The notes: generated by a model not told the origin, from the sequence alone. DNA of 64,000 nt from Chryseobacterium formosum (GCF_026460885.1 NZ_JAOVZW010000013.1:248001-312000), one strand, 5' to 3'. Positions 53,523-62,688 are shown, counted from the stretch's first letter. Numbers and translations are program-made.

Positions 53523-54152
53523 ATGGACCTAATCAAAAATTTACAATGGCGTTATGCGGTCAAGAAATACTCAGGCGAATCAGTTAGCGAAGACAAAATA
53601 GACCGGATTATCGAAGCCATCAATCTCACCGCCTCGTCCTGCGGAATACAACCTTACCGACTGTTTGTCATTACCGATCCTAAGGTAAGACAAAGATTGG
53701 GAGAAGGATCATTCAATGCCCAGATCCATGCTTCTTCACATTTATTGATTTTTGCAGGATTCAATGAAATAACCGCTGATTACATCACAGAATATGTTGC
53801 GATGATGGAACAACAAAGAGATTTAAAAAAAGGAGGGTTGAAAATGCTGGAAGATACATTGATAAGCTATTTCTCTACCAAGACGCCCGAACAAAATGGG
53901 ATCTGGTCGGACAAACAAGCTTATATCGGTTTGGGAACAGCTTTGATTGCGGCGGCAGAACTTAAAGTGGACTCAACGCCTATGGAAGGGTTTGATCCGA
54001 AATTGTTTGATGAAGTGTTAGGCTTGTCAGAAAAGGGTCTTCATGCCTCGGTTATCATGTCATTGGGCTACAGAGATCAAGTTAATGATTTTCTAGCTTC
54101 AGTGCCGAAAGCCCGATTACCAATCGATGAATTTTCGACCAAAATAAATTGA
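53523..54152 (+). CDS. Nitroreductase-family NAD(P)H oxidoreductase
   Basis: A 209-residue FMN enzyme: LQWRYAVKKYSGESVSEDKI opening, LTASSCGIQPYRLFVITDPK, and FLASVPKARLPIDEF at the end. Dimeric enzymes of this type reduce nitro compounds or quinones. Divergent from an HxlR regulator. Confidence 0.94.
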   Translation: MDLIKNLQWRYAVKKYSGESVSEDKIDRIIEAINLTASSCGIQPYRLFVITDPKVRQRLGEGSFNAQIHASSHLLIFAGFNEITADYITEYVAMMEQQRDLKKGGLKMLEDTLISYFSTKTPEQNGIWSDKQAYIGLGTALIAAAELKVDSTPMEGFDPKLFDEVLGLSEKGLHASVIMSLGYRDQVNDFLASVPKARLPIDEFSTKIN

Positions 54153-54218
54153 GATAAATATTAGAAATTGGAAAGAATTTTAGTATTCTAACCCCTGAAA
54201 ATTATTGACTAAAAATAG

Positions 54219-54242
54219 AAGCCCTGACATTTGTCGGGGCTT
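54219..54242. terminator. Terminator between convergent nitroreductase and luciferase-like genes
   Basis: Arms AAGCCCTGAC and GTCGGGGCTT (54219-54228, 54233-54242), one G-T type mismatch, preceded by AAAAAT and followed by ATTTG. Serves both sides. Confidence 0.8.
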
Positions 54243-54615
54243 ATTTGTACTGTCGATGATTGAATATAACAACGGTGCCAGGAGTACCTCCTAATCCAAG
54301 ATCAATTCTTCCTGGATACAATTGCGCCAGAGTTGCAGACTGCTCAGAGATAAGAAGAGCTGAGTGGTTAGGAAGTATTATTCCTCCGGAACCAACCATT
54401 ATTTTATCGGTATTCTCAGCGACATATCCGATTAAAACTGATGTTGCACTGCTTCCTACAGATTCTGAATTATGATGTTCAGCAAACCAATATCTTATAT
54501 AATTGTGCTCTTCTGCGACCTGTGCCAGTCTGAGAGAATTATTTAAACTCTTTTTATAGCTGATGTTTTGAAATAAAATAGCCAGTTCAAGAATAGAATA
54601 TGATATATTTTTCAT
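54241..54615 (-). pseudogene. Luciferase-like (LLM) oxidoreductase, N-terminal fragment
   Basis: 124 residues from MKNISYSILELAILFQN: LRLAQVAEEHNYIRYWFAEH and QLYPGRIDLGLGGTPGT match the first third of MsnO8-type LLM flavoprotein oxidoreductases (about 330 residues). After GTPGT the sequence turns to VVIFNHRQYK and stops at the terminator. It cannot form the full barrel. The promoter and operator ahead are intact. Confidence 0.8.
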
Positions 54616-54621
54616 GTAGCA

Positions 54622-54660
54622 CAAATTTACTTGAAAATCGCTATAAAAAGTATAGCGATT
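54622..54660 (-). promoter_or_regulatory. Promoter with perfect palindromic operator of the LLM gene
   Basis: Arms AATCGCTATA (54636-54645) and TATAGCGATT (54651-54660) form a perfect palindrome with a five-base centre. It is followed on the minus strand by TAAATTTG (-7 box at 54629-54622) six bases before the ATG at 54615. Such a site suggests repression by an HxlR/MarR/TetR-type regulator. Confidence 0.65.
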
Positions 54661-54865
54661 ATAATTTGTATAGTTTTTATATCCTGTCAATTTTTGATTT
54701 TCAATTCTAATTGTTATTGAGGATGTATCAGGGGTTTAAAAAGAATAACCGAAAGAAGTATGGTGAAAATTAGTAATAGCAAGCTTTATGTATAAATTTA
54801 AAATCCCGTGGCATTTTATTTGTTCAATTATTGCTTCCAAATATATTAACATATAAAATATTACT

Positions 54866-55132
54866 ATGAATTCTATTGAATTTACAAAAGAACACCTTTC
54901 TTTCAACGAGGAACAACAAGAATATTGGATTGAAATACCCAAAGAGCAAATTGATACTAAGATTGAATCGGTTCAGATTGTTAACGAAGATGGATCTTTC
55001 TCGCAAGCTGATGTCGAAATAAGGGAAGATGACCTTACATATACCGTTTCTTTGGAATTTCCTGCTAATTTGAGAGTTAATTTTTCTGAAAATATTGAAC
55101 AAAATGAAGCGAGCAATTTAGCAACAGAATAA
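54866..55132 (+). CDS. Small acidic hypothetical protein
   Basis: 88 residues, very acidic: MNSIEFTKEHLSFNEEQQEY, then VQIVNEDGSFSQADVEIRED, mostly beta-looking. Not recognised. 35 bases before the DUF421 gene, so likely one operon. Confidence 0.75.
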   Translation: MNSIEFTKEHLSFNEEQQEYWIEIPKEQIDTKIESVQIVNEDGSFSQADVEIREDDLTYTVSLEFPANLRVNFSENIEQNEASNLATE

Positions 55133-55167
55133 TTGTTCCCAAATAATCGATTAATCATATAAAAATT

Positions 55168-55854
55168 ATGAGCTTAAATTGGAGTGAAATATTTATCGGT
55201 GATCTGGATGGAAATTATGTACTGGAAATTTCTCTAAGGACAATCCTAATGTTTGTTATGGTATTGGTTATCTTAAGATTGTCAGGAAAAAAAGGAGTTA
55301 GGCAGCTGTCACTTTTTGAAGTTGCTATCATTATTGCATTGGGATCTGCAGCCGGAGATCCAATGTTTCACAGGGATATGCCAATTATTCCTTCACTCCT
55401 CGTATTTGCCGTCATAATCATTATCTATAGAACTATTACTTATTTCGCAAGTAAAAGTGAAAAGTTTGAGGATGTAATTGAAGGTGAACCGCTATATGTG
55501 ATTGAAGATGGACAATTTGTATTAGGTGTCAAAAATGATCATACTTTTGCAAAGGATGAATTCTTTGCCGAAATGAGACAGGAATCGATTGAACATGTCG
55601 GTCAGGTAAAGACTGCAATTCTGGAAACCACAGGCAATATCAGTTTTTATTTCTACAGGGATGAAGAAGTTCATTTCGGACTGCCTGTACTTCCAAAAAT
55701 TTATAACAAAAAAGTAACGACCATTGAGAAGGAAGACATTTACGCCTGTACTTACTGCGGTTATTCCGCATACTTGGAAAGATCTGTAAAGGTTTGTGAA
55801 CGTTGTGAGAGAAAAGAGTGGGTTAAGGCAATTAAAACTTTGAGACTTACCTGA
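55168..55854 (+). CDS. DUF421 (YetF-family) membrane protein with C-terminal zinc-ribbon-like tail
   Basis: A 228-residue protein: three membrane helices (about 20-95: ISLRTILMFVMVLVILRL, IIALGSAAGDPMF), then the DUF421 domain (FEDVIEGEPLYVIEDGQFVL, FFAEMRQESIEHVGQ). The last 40 residues hold CTYCGY and CERCERKEW, four Cys spaced like a zinc ribbon. Function of the family is unknown. Confidence 0.88.
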   Translation: MSLNWSEIFIGDLDGNYVLEISLRTILMFVMVLVILRLSGKKGVRQLSLFEVAIIIALGSAAGDPMFHRDMPIIPSLLVFAVIIIIYRTITYFASKSEKFEDVIEGEPLYVIEDGQFVLGVKNDHTFAKDEFFAEMRQESIEHVGQVKTAILETTGNISFYFYRDEEVHFGLPVLPKIYNKKVTTIEKEDIYACTYCGYSAYLERSVKVCERCERKEWVKAIKTLRLT

Positions 55855-55962
55855 TGTAGATTGTCTATTTATTACCTCAAAATCTTTGGCAGACAAATTG
55901 TTAGTTGTAGCACAAAGCAGATAATAAAAATGCTTTTAATTTTAACCAACCAAATAATTATT

Positions 55963-56580
55963 ATGAAAAATTCAATTCTTACATTGTTGGCAGTTGCTGC
56001 CATGGTATCTTGCAACAAAAAGGATTCTGTTTCTACAAACAGTTCCGTAGATTCAACGGATATGTCTTCAACAGCTCCAATGGATTCCCCACAGACTCTT
56101 AATGATTCTGCTACAGTTTCAAGTACAGTTCCTGACGCAAAAGCATTAAGTACTCAAGACAAAACTTTTGTTGATGCTGCTGCTAAAGGGGGAATGATGG
56201 AAGTTATGATGGGAGAACTTGCTGCTGTAAATGCTACCAATGCTTCTGTGAAATCTTTAGGGCAAATGATTGCAAAAGATCATAAAGCTGCCAACGAAGA
56301 ACTAAAAAAATGGGCGGGAAGCGTAAATTATTCCTTACCCGCATCCTTAGATGCTTCACAACAAAAGATGCATGATGATCTAAAAGCAAAGAAAGGAGCC
56401 GAATTTGACAAGGCTTATGTCGACATGATGGTTAACGATCATAAAAAAGATATTGCAGCATTTAAAAAGGAGTCAACAGATGGTACAGATGCTAACGTAA
56501 AAGCATTTGCAACTAAAACACTTCCGACTTTGGAAAACCATTTGAAGGAGTCTGAGAAAGTGAAGTCTGCTCTGAAATAA
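55963..56580 (+). CDS. DUF4142 lipoprotein
   Basis: A 205-residue lipoprotein (lipobox MVSCNKK, Cys17), Ser/Thr-rich linker to about 60, then a ferritin-like DUF4142 four-helix domain (AAKGGMMEVMMGELAAVNAT, LGQMIAKDHKAANEELKKW, VNDHKKDIAAFKKES). Start chosen at 55963 because it opens the signal peptide. Stress-related cell-envelope role suspected only. Confidence 0.92.
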   Translation: MKNSILTLLAVAAMVSCNKKDSVSTNSSVDSTDMSSTAPMDSPQTLNDSATVSSTVPDAKALSTQDKTFVDAAAKGGMMEVMMGELAAVNATNASVKSLGQMIAKDHKAANEELKKWAGSVNYSLPASLDASQQKMHDDLKAKKGAEFDKAYVDMMVNDHKKDIAAFKKESTDGTDANVKAFATKTLPTLENHLKESEKVKSALK

Positions 56581-56597
56581 TTAAAACTTATTTAACA

Positions 56598-56635
56598 ATA
56601 AAAGTAAGCTGTCATTTTTGACAGCTTACTTTTAT
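56598..56635. terminator. Terminator after the DUF4142 gene
   Basis: Perfect 17-base arms (56598-56614 and 56619-56635) with a four-base loop and A/T-rich ends. Confidence 0.9.
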
Positions 56636-56746
56636 TGCTTGTAAACATTATGATAATTTAAATGGCAGAACTTGTCTTTAATCTTAATCATATTTAATTG
56701 AAAGAGTTCTCCTTGTATATTGCACCATGAAATAAAAATAAAAAGA

Positions 56747-57418
56747 ATGTCAATAAATCAATCGCCGCCGGACGGAGGGATGTTCTATAAGGAAACAGAT
56801 ATGAGTCAGCTTTTTCCTGAGTCTTTGAATGCAGTTACTGCGATGTTTTTTCTCATCACTGCTATTTTTTGGACTATTAGAATCAAAGATAATTTTAAAG
56901 AGTATCCATTTTTAGTTTATTGCTTGATATTATTATACATTGGTGCTATTGGTGGAACATTTTATCACTCATTCCGACAATGGTCGGTATTTATTTTGAT
57001 GGATTGGCTACCTATCATGTTGCTATGCTTGTCTGCAGGATTTTATTTTATAGCGAAGAGCACCAAATTGCTTTATTCTGTCTTTGTAGTTCTTGCATAT
57101 ATAATTCTCATGTTTGCTTTAAGAAACTGGATTTTGCTTGATAATACATCTCTTTTTATCAATTTAAATTATGGAATGATGGCATCATTTGTTCTCTTCT
57201 CGGTTTTACGATATTTAATTTATACGCAATGGACAGCCGGGAAATGGGTGGGATTTGCATTACTGTCATTTGCTTTTGCGCTTACTTTTCGTATCGCTGA
57301 TAAGTGGGAGTGGCTCAATATCGGAACACATTTTTTATGGCATACTTTCGGGGTAATAGCGACATTTTGTATGTTTAATTATATCTATCTTACGCAGAAA
57401 ATTGCAAATAGAGCTTAA
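56747..57418 (+). CDS. Ceramidase-like (CREST superfamily) membrane protein
   Basis: 223 residues with seven hydrophobic segments and a short N-terminal loop. Metal-type residues resemble alkaline ceramidases: His74 in GGTFYHSFRQW, Asp86 in FILMDWLPI, and His195-His199 in GTHFLWHTFG. Spacing His-x3-His at the end matches; His74-Asp86 is one residue longer than in human ACER3 and the usual Ser is not at the standard position. Substrate unknown; Bacteroidota do make sphingolipids. Start at 56747 (MSINQS) is preferred. Confidence 0.7.
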   Translation: MSINQSPPDGGMFYKETDMSQLFPESLNAVTAMFFLITAIFWTIRIKDNFKEYPFLVYCLILLYIGAIGGTFYHSFRQWSVFILMDWLPIMLLCLSAGFYFIAKSTKLLYSVFVVLAYIILMFALRNWILLDNTSLFINLNYGMMASFVLFSVLRYLIYTQWTAGKWVGFALLSFAFALTFRIADKWEWLNIGTHFLWHTFGVIATFCMFNYIYLTQKIANRA

Positions 57419-57455
57419 GTCCTTAACTTTTAGCTTCTGGTAATTTAAATCTTTT

Positions 57456-57653
57456 TTAGTGCGGAAGCTTTATGGGCTGCTTTTTTTTCCGTTTTTTCGC
57501 TGATGGCTTCATACTGTGGCGCTCTTTTTTGTAGGAGCTGAGAAAGAATTCCTGCAAGGCAGGAAAGTTAAAATCATACAACAATTTTAATATTTTATTT
57601 TGGATGTCGTGATGTTTTTGTTGACTGGTAAATGGTTGTAAGGAATTCTGCAT
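57456..57653 (-). CDS. Small hypothetical ORF (65 aa), doubtful
   Basis: Reads HDIQNKILKLLYDFNFPALQ then a Lys-rich tail (KKRKKKQPIKLPH). It overlaps the ORF at 57595-57765 in another frame; the two could be one frameshifted gene. Not recognised; may be non-coding. Confidence 0.3.
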   Translation of the reverse strand: MQNSLQPFTSQQKHHDIQNKILKLLYDFNFPALQEFFLSSYKKERHSMKPSAKKRKKKQPIKLPH

Positions 57654-57765
57654 TGTTATCGGTGATTATGTTCTTGTCCAAATTGAATAACGCATTTCGA
57701 AATTCGATGTCCTTCTCATTATATTTTTCTTTTGTTAAAATCTCCGGAAATTTATTAATCATCAT
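57595..57765 (-). CDS. Small hypothetical ORF (56 aa)
   Basis: MMINKFPEILTKEKYNEKDI then EFRNALFNLDKNIITDNNAE, a soluble helical-looking peptide ending RHPK. Unknown. It is the upstream part of the 57419-57896 gap, which shows no other feature. Confidence 0.35.
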   Translation of the reverse strand: MMINKFPEILTKEKYNEKDIEFRNALFNLDKNIITDNNAEFLTTIYQSTKTSRHPK

Positions 57766-57896
57766 GTATGAATAAGTTTGAAATTTTTGACAGCATTATA
57801 CACTTTGAATGTGAAACAATTAGTTTATTAAGTTTAGTATAGGATGAAATTAAAGATTTTAAAAACAAAAAAAATAAAGTATGTAAAGGTAATGAC

Positions 57897-58196
57897 CTAT
57901 AAACTGCTGATGCTCCAGTAATTACTGTCTTTATTTTTGTTAAATCTTGTTCGGCCATTTATTGCAAAACCTGTATTTTTAACTGTGTCAGCATCAGCTT
58001 TTCTATCGAAATCTTTAAACAGTCTATCAAAAGTTCCACTGACTCTGACTATATCAAACCCATCAGCTCTTCGTTCGGTTAACCAGATGAAGCTTTCCAC
58101 ATGTTTGATCAATTGAGCTGAATCTAATTTGATAAATCGGCTTTGAGCATTTGATATAAAAGGTACGAATGCAAAAAATATAATTAGCTTTTTCAT
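57897..58196 (-). CDS. Small secreted hypothetical protein
   Basis: 99 residues: signal peptide to about ISNAQ (18), then SAQLIKHVESFIWLTERRAD and GTFDRLFKDFDRKADADTVK. No known family seen. Probably periplasmic. Confidence 0.65.
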   Translation of the reverse strand: MKKLIIFFAFVPFISNAQSRFIKLDSAQLIKHVESFIWLTERRADGFDIVRVSGTFDRLFKDFDRKADADTVKNTGFAINGRTRFNKNKDSNYWSISSL

Positions 58197-58242
58197 AGAC
58201 CTCTGTTTTTAATGATGCCTGATTATATTTAGGATCATAGTA

Positions 58243-58446
58243 TTAGATGATGTTTTCGTTTTTTAGAATGACTGCTAATTGGAAAAGTGTTTTTGCCTGA
58301 AACTTTGTTCTTAATGCTTTTAGTCTTTTTTCAATGAGACTCTTGCTGACCTTAATTGAATGCTCTGTCATTAACTTTTGACTTATTTCGGTGGTTTTAA
58401 ATCCTTTTGAAAGGTATTCAATAATTAAAAGATCTCGTTTTTCCAT
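58243..58446 (-). CDS. Stand-alone LuxR-type HTH protein
   Basis: 67 residues forming only a GerE-type HTH: LLIIEYLSKGFKTTEISQKL, then SLIEKRLKALRTKFQAKTLF. Typical of C-terminal domains of NarL-type response regulators but with no receiver. Could regulate nearby genes. Confidence 0.8.
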   Translation of the reverse strand: MEKRDLLIIEYLSKGFKTTEISQKLMTEHSIKVSKSLIEKRLKALRTKFQAKTLFQLAVILKNENII

Positions 58447-58517
58447 ATTTTAAAAATAAGGTTTTTAAATTATGTAACGTCATTTTTTAAGATTTAAAAA
58501 ATAGAAGATAAGAATTT

Positions 58518-59252
58518 TTATTTTGAGAATATTTGAATGAACATCCATATCACATAAATAAAAAATAGTAGGATTATACACAGAACAATATTAAATACAA
58601 TTTTAAAGATTTTATCACTCTTTTTTTGCTTTTCAGACAGTTCGCCTGGTGATATTATTTTGAAGTGTATTGCCGTATGATAATGTATTTTAATATCAGG
58701 ACGAAATACTTGTACCCCTCTCAGGAAATGTTGATAAAGCTCGTAATTATTTTTTAGTGCATAAAAGTCCTTCTGAAACCTGAGATTGTATTTTGTGACT
58801 TCATTTGACTCTGTTTTTTTATAAATGATAAGCCATTGTTTGTTTAATTTCCTGTTGAATTCTAAACTAATATCTGAATCATACTTTTCTGTTGTGGCGT
58901 GTAAATCAGTATAAAGAACCTGTTCTGAAATTTTACCATAGCGATCAAATATAAAAGCTCCCTGGTCATTTACCGATACAGTATATTTATTGTACTTTTT
59001 GGTTAAGAGATAACGTGCAAGAAAGAAACTCGTTGCTGCTGATAAAAATATGATGATAATTGATGCTGAAAAATCTAAAGTGTTGTTACTGTAATATTCA
59101 AGAAAATCGGGGCGTATCAAATGGTCTACCCAGATCATAGCAAGACCAGCAAATAATGCGACAATAATCCATACCAAAACAGCTGCAAAATTGGTAGCTC
59201 TGAGATTGATCTCCGATTCCAATGCTGAAAATTTTTCTTTAGCTACAGTCAT
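58518..59252 (-). CDS. Hypothetical membrane protein (244 aa)
   Basis: Not recognised. Two N-terminal membrane segments (about 20-40 and 58-80), a soluble middle of about 120 residues with PH-like strands (YTVSVNDQGAFIFDRYGKIS), and a C-terminal span (FKIVFNIVLCIILLFFIYVI). No neighbour suggests a role. Confidence 0.75.
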   Translation of the reverse strand: MTVAKEKFSALESEINLRATNFAAVLVWIIVALFAGLAMIWVDHLIRPDFLEYYSNNTLDFSASIIIIFLSAATSFFLARYLLTKKYNKYTVSVNDQGAFIFDRYGKISEQVLYTDLHATTEKYDSDISLEFNRKLNKQWLIIYKKTESNEVTKYNLRFQKDFYALKNNYELYQHFLRGVQVFRPDIKIHYHTAIHFKIISPGELSEKQKKSDKIFKIVFNIVLCIILLFFIYVIWMFIQIFSK

Positions 59253-59325
59253 AAATTAAGATGATGATATAGTACTTATATAAGTTGCAAATGGAACTAA
59301 AAGTAATAAAAGTAAGATTTTAATT

Positions 59326-59823
59326 TCAATTGATTTTTTGTAAGAATTTTTTGCTGATTTCTTCTTTTATGTATTTTTCATCACCTTCGCTTAAAAATCC
59401 TAAAGGAGCGTAATCTGTATACTTTCTTTTAAAATCTTCAACGATTTTATAGTACATGTTATCCTTCTGGACGTATGGGGAATTATATCGATTGATTTCT
59501 TCAAATTCCCGTGCAATATCGTTGAAGAATATTTTAAAGTAGACTCTGTCGCTGATTTCCCTTTTCCACATTAGGAGCCAATTAATTTGGCTGGCGATGG
59601 TGTTTGTATTTTCAGGATATCTTAATTCCTGTTTTAAAAAAAAACGGGTATTCTCATTCGTAAATTTGCATACGAGATCATAGTTTGTACCCATTCTTTC
59701 ATTAAAATCTGAGAGATTAAGCTGAGCAATATTCAGGTTTTCTGCATTTTTGTTGATGGTTTCCTGAGAAACATCTTTGTCAAATAAAATAATATTCACA
59801 TTTCTGTATTTTAAATATTCCAT
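59326..59823 (-). CDS. Hypothetical protein (165 aa)
   Basis: Not recognised; soluble and charged, helical (SQINWLLMWKREISDRVYFK, DIAREFEEINRYNSPYVQKD). No signal peptide. Alone in its direction; 59824-60043 is empty. Confidence 0.65.
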   Translation of the reverse strand: MEYLKYRNVNIILFDKDVSQETINKNAENLNIAQLNLSDFNERMGTNYDLVCKFTNENTRFFLKQELRYPENTNTIASQINWLLMWKREISDRVYFKIFFNDIAREFEEINRYNSPYVQKDNMYYKIVEDFKRKYTDYAPLGFLSEGDEKYIKEEISKKFLQKIN

Positions 59824-60049
59824 TTAAGATTCCTGATTTTCAGTCATCTTTAGTATAAGTTTTTTTCTGCATTGAGATTATTGCTCTTGCAATTTTTTTA
59901 CGATAAGTTTAGGTGAACTGGTTACCAACTGCGTACCAATTTGAAAGACAATTGAAAAAGTCTCTATTACATTTAGATATTTGAAAGAGCTATCTTCCAA
60001 CTCTATTACTACTCGGACTAACGTATAGAACGAAAGGTTATAAAAAAAA

Positions 60050-60511
60050 GAAATTCCCTTTGAAAATGATCAGGAGAATTTCGAAAAATGGTGTGAGGCG
60101 ATAACCGGAATTCCGTTTGTAGATGCACACATGAGGCAGTTGAACGAAACAGGATACATGAGCAACCGCAGTCGTGTCAATTGCGCCAGTTACTTCGTGC
60201 ACGATCTGAAAATTGACTGGACATGGGGAGCTGCCTATTTTGAAAGTAAACTGATCGACTATGACGTCAGTTCGAACTGGATGAATTGGCATATGCAGGC
60301 TTTTGAGATCTATTATACCAATCCCGTTCATCAGTCGAATAAGTATAAAGCGAAGGATTTTATACGAGAATGGATTCCGGAGTTAAAAGACAAAAATGAT
60401 ATGGAAGTATTGATTCCATGGGAATTTGATATTCCGGATTATCCCCAACCGATCGAGATCTTTTCAAAATGGGAGAGAGCCATTAATTTGATCAAAAAGA
60501 TCAAAGTTTAA
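60050..60511 (+). pseudogene. DASH-type cryptochrome/photolyase, C-terminal fragment
   Basis: The open frame starts after a TAA at 60041 and reads EIPFENDQENFEKWCEAITG, then VNCASYFVHDLKIDWTWGAA, then DVSSNWMNWHMQAFEIYYTN, which is the FAD-binding end of DASH cryptochromes (about 430 residues). About two thirds of the protein, including the N-terminal alpha/beta domain, is absent and nothing upstream resembles it. A Met at 60131 would give 126 residues. A decayed gene. Confidence 0.85.
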
Positions 60512-60645
60512 AAATATGTTGTAGGAATTTTTTATTTCTTCTTTTATCCAATTTCATTTTTTTTATTTAAAACACTGGAGATACATAATTTTTAACATAC
60601 TTTTCACTGGAGAAAAGCTCAATTGTTCCATTTGTAGCAGAACGA

Positions 60646-62688
60646 TTATATAATAGATACAGGTAACGAAAACCAAAATACACTTCCTTGACCTTCAGTG
60701 CTTTCCACTCCAATTTTTCCGTGATGTCTTTCTATGATCTCTTTACATATATACAAGCCTATTCCAAAGCCTTTTTTGTCTTTCATAGCATCACTTTCCA
60801 CCCTAAAGAAGCGGTCAAAAATAAAAGGCTGATCTGCGATTGGAATACCCATCCCCTGATCTTTAACATAAACCTGAGCCATTCCGTTCTTAGTGATGCA
60901 GCTCACTTCAATAGTGGTTCCGGGTGGCGAATATTTTACCGCATTATTGATAAAGTTGATCAATACCTGCTCGATCTTGTCCTGGTCGACATCTAGTGGA
61001 GTGGTTTCTGTCGGTGCAAATATTACTTTATGGCTATTGATAGTAACTAGTGAATCTTCCTCTGCGATCTTAAAAAGAGATGCCAAGTCAGAACGTGTTA
61101 TATTAAGGCGTATTTTTCCTTCACCGAGACGGGCTACTTCAAGAAAGCCGTTGATCATAGCTTCCATTCGTTTTACCTGTGTATCTACTTTTTCCATAGT
61201 GCTGACCAACATCTTATCATTGTTTTTTCCGGCAATTCTCTGAAGAAGGTTTGTATATGCTTTGATAGCTGTTAATGGAGTTCGCAGCTCATGACTTACC
61301 ATTCCGATGAAATCACTACGCCGCTGTTCTTCCATTTTCCTTTCGGTTATATCCGCAGTAGTTCCTGCAAAAAAGAAAATATTTGGATTTTCCGGATCTG
61401 TATATGCATAGAAGGTAGCACAGAGCCACCGTAGCTTTTTATCATGATATCCTATAATAGGGTATTCCAGCTCTGAAGGTTCGTTTTGTCTAAGGGACGC
61501 CTCTGCTATAGCGATCACTTTCTTCCGGTGGGATTCGGCAATTTGGCCTATTACACTCTTATAAGATATTTGTTCATCTTGGTAAAACCCGAATAATTCT
61601 TTCATCCTTGCAGATGCAAAAAGTTCCTTTGTCTGTAAGTCCATGTGCCAGGTTCCAAGATTTGCAGAAGAAATGGCTGCACGCAGGCTTACTTCTCTCT
61701 CTTTCAGTTTCTGCTGAAGGAAATAACTGTCGGTGATGTCAGCAAAGCTGCCGATGGCTCCTGTGATCATTTCATTATGATCTCTGATAGGTACGGCATT
61801 CATTCGCAGATAAACAGAATTTGAGTGCTGATCACTCACCAGAAATTCACGGTTGATCGTGGTGGCACCCCTCTGAAGGGCTATTGTGACAGGGTGTTCT
61901 TCCTGAGGAAGAGGAGATCCGTCAAGCGTGCGGTTATTGAATTCCGGAGAAACATTGGTCAACGTAAGCATTCGTTTTTCATCCATTTTGAAAATTTCAC
62001 GGTTACGCCTATTGGTATAAGTGATCTTTCCTTCCCTATCTGTAATAACTATCCCTTCAACTACAAGATCCAATATAGTCTGAAGTCTTTCCTTGCTTTC
62101 CGTAAGATCCGTGTTGGCTTTATTCAGTCTTTCTTCTGTTTCTCTTAATTTACTATTTGTTGCTGTAAGTTGTTGATTGATTTTTAGTAGTTCCCTATTA
62201 TTCCTTCTTAGTGATAATTTGTCAATTACCTGTTGAGCTAGTGTGCGCAGAGCTTTCTGTTGGATCTGATTCAAAAGCCTTGGTTTTTGATCTATTACAC
62301 ACAGCGATCCTAAAGCAAAACCATCTTTGTCCAAAAGTGGCATTCCTGCATAAAATCGAATGTCAGGACTACCGGTAACAAGCGGATTTTCGTGAAAACG
62401 CTGATCAAATTGAGCATCCTCAACCTGCATCAGTCTTTCAGGGTCTTGTATGGCATGAGAGCAGAATGAATGGCAACGGTCGGTTTGGTCAACAGCAAGT
62501 CCATAATGAGACTTGAACCATTGCCGATCTTTGTCAACAAAGCTGATCAGGGCGATTGGCGTGTCACAGATAGCAGCGGCTATCTCCGTGAGATCATCAT
62601 AGTCTGCCTCTTCATCTGTATCTAAAATACGATATGAACGAAGAGCTTCCAGCCTTTTCTGTTCATTCAAAAAATTCATTTCAGCCAT
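60646..62688 (-). CDS. Multi-domain sensor histidine kinase (GAF-PAS-PAS)
   Basis: About 680 residues, soluble. GAF near 25-160 (CSHAIQDPERLMQVEDA), a helix, PAS 1 near 205-320 (GIVITDREGKITYTNRRNRE), PAS 2 near 330-455 (ANLGTWHMDL), then FIGMVSHELRTPLTAIK with His near 466, and NFINNAVKYS, DQGMGIP, GFGIGLYIC of the ATPase domain. Start at 62688 is a choice; Mets at 62700 and 62679 are alternatives. A separate response regulator lies about 450 bases away in the other direction. Confidence 0.9.
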   Translation of the reverse strand: MAEMNFLNEQKRLEALRSYRILDTDEEADYDDLTEIAAAICDTPIALISFVDKDRQWFKSHYGLAVDQTDRCHSFCSHAIQDPERLMQVEDAQFDQRFHENPLVTGSPDIRFYAGMPLLDKDGFALGSLCVIDQKPRLLNQIQQKALRTLAQQVIDKLSLRRNNRELLKINQQLTATNSKLRETEERLNKANTDLTESKERLQTILDLVVEGIVITDREGKITYTNRRNREIFKMDEKRMLTLTNVSPEFNNRTLDGSPLPQEEHPVTIALQRGATTINREFLVSDQHSNSVYLRMNAVPIRDHNEMITGAIGSFADITDSYFLQQKLKEREVSLRAAISSANLGTWHMDLQTKELFASARMKELFGFYQDEQISYKSVIGQIAESHRKKVIAIAEASLRQNEPSELEYPIIGYHDKKLRWLCATFYAYTDPENPNIFFFAGTTADITERKMEEQRRSDFIGMVSHELRTPLTAIKAYTNLLQRIAGKNNDKMLVSTMEKVDTQVKRMEAMINGFLEVARLGEGKIRLNITRSDLASLFKIAEEDSLVTINSHKVIFAPTETTPLDVDQDKIEQVLINFINNAVKYSPPGTTIEVSCITKNGMAQVYVKDQGMGIPIADQPFIFDRFFRVESDAMKDKKGFGIGLYICKEIIERHHGKIGVESTEGQGSVFWFSLPVSII

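Noticed and set aside
54824..55102. Minus-strand frames over the small acidic gene
   Set aside because: Cys/Phe/Ile-rich products typical of antisense; the plus-strand gene is co-directional with DUF421.
60038..60331. A 97-residue minus-strand frame
   Set aside because: It is antisense to the clearly recognisable cryptochrome fragment.
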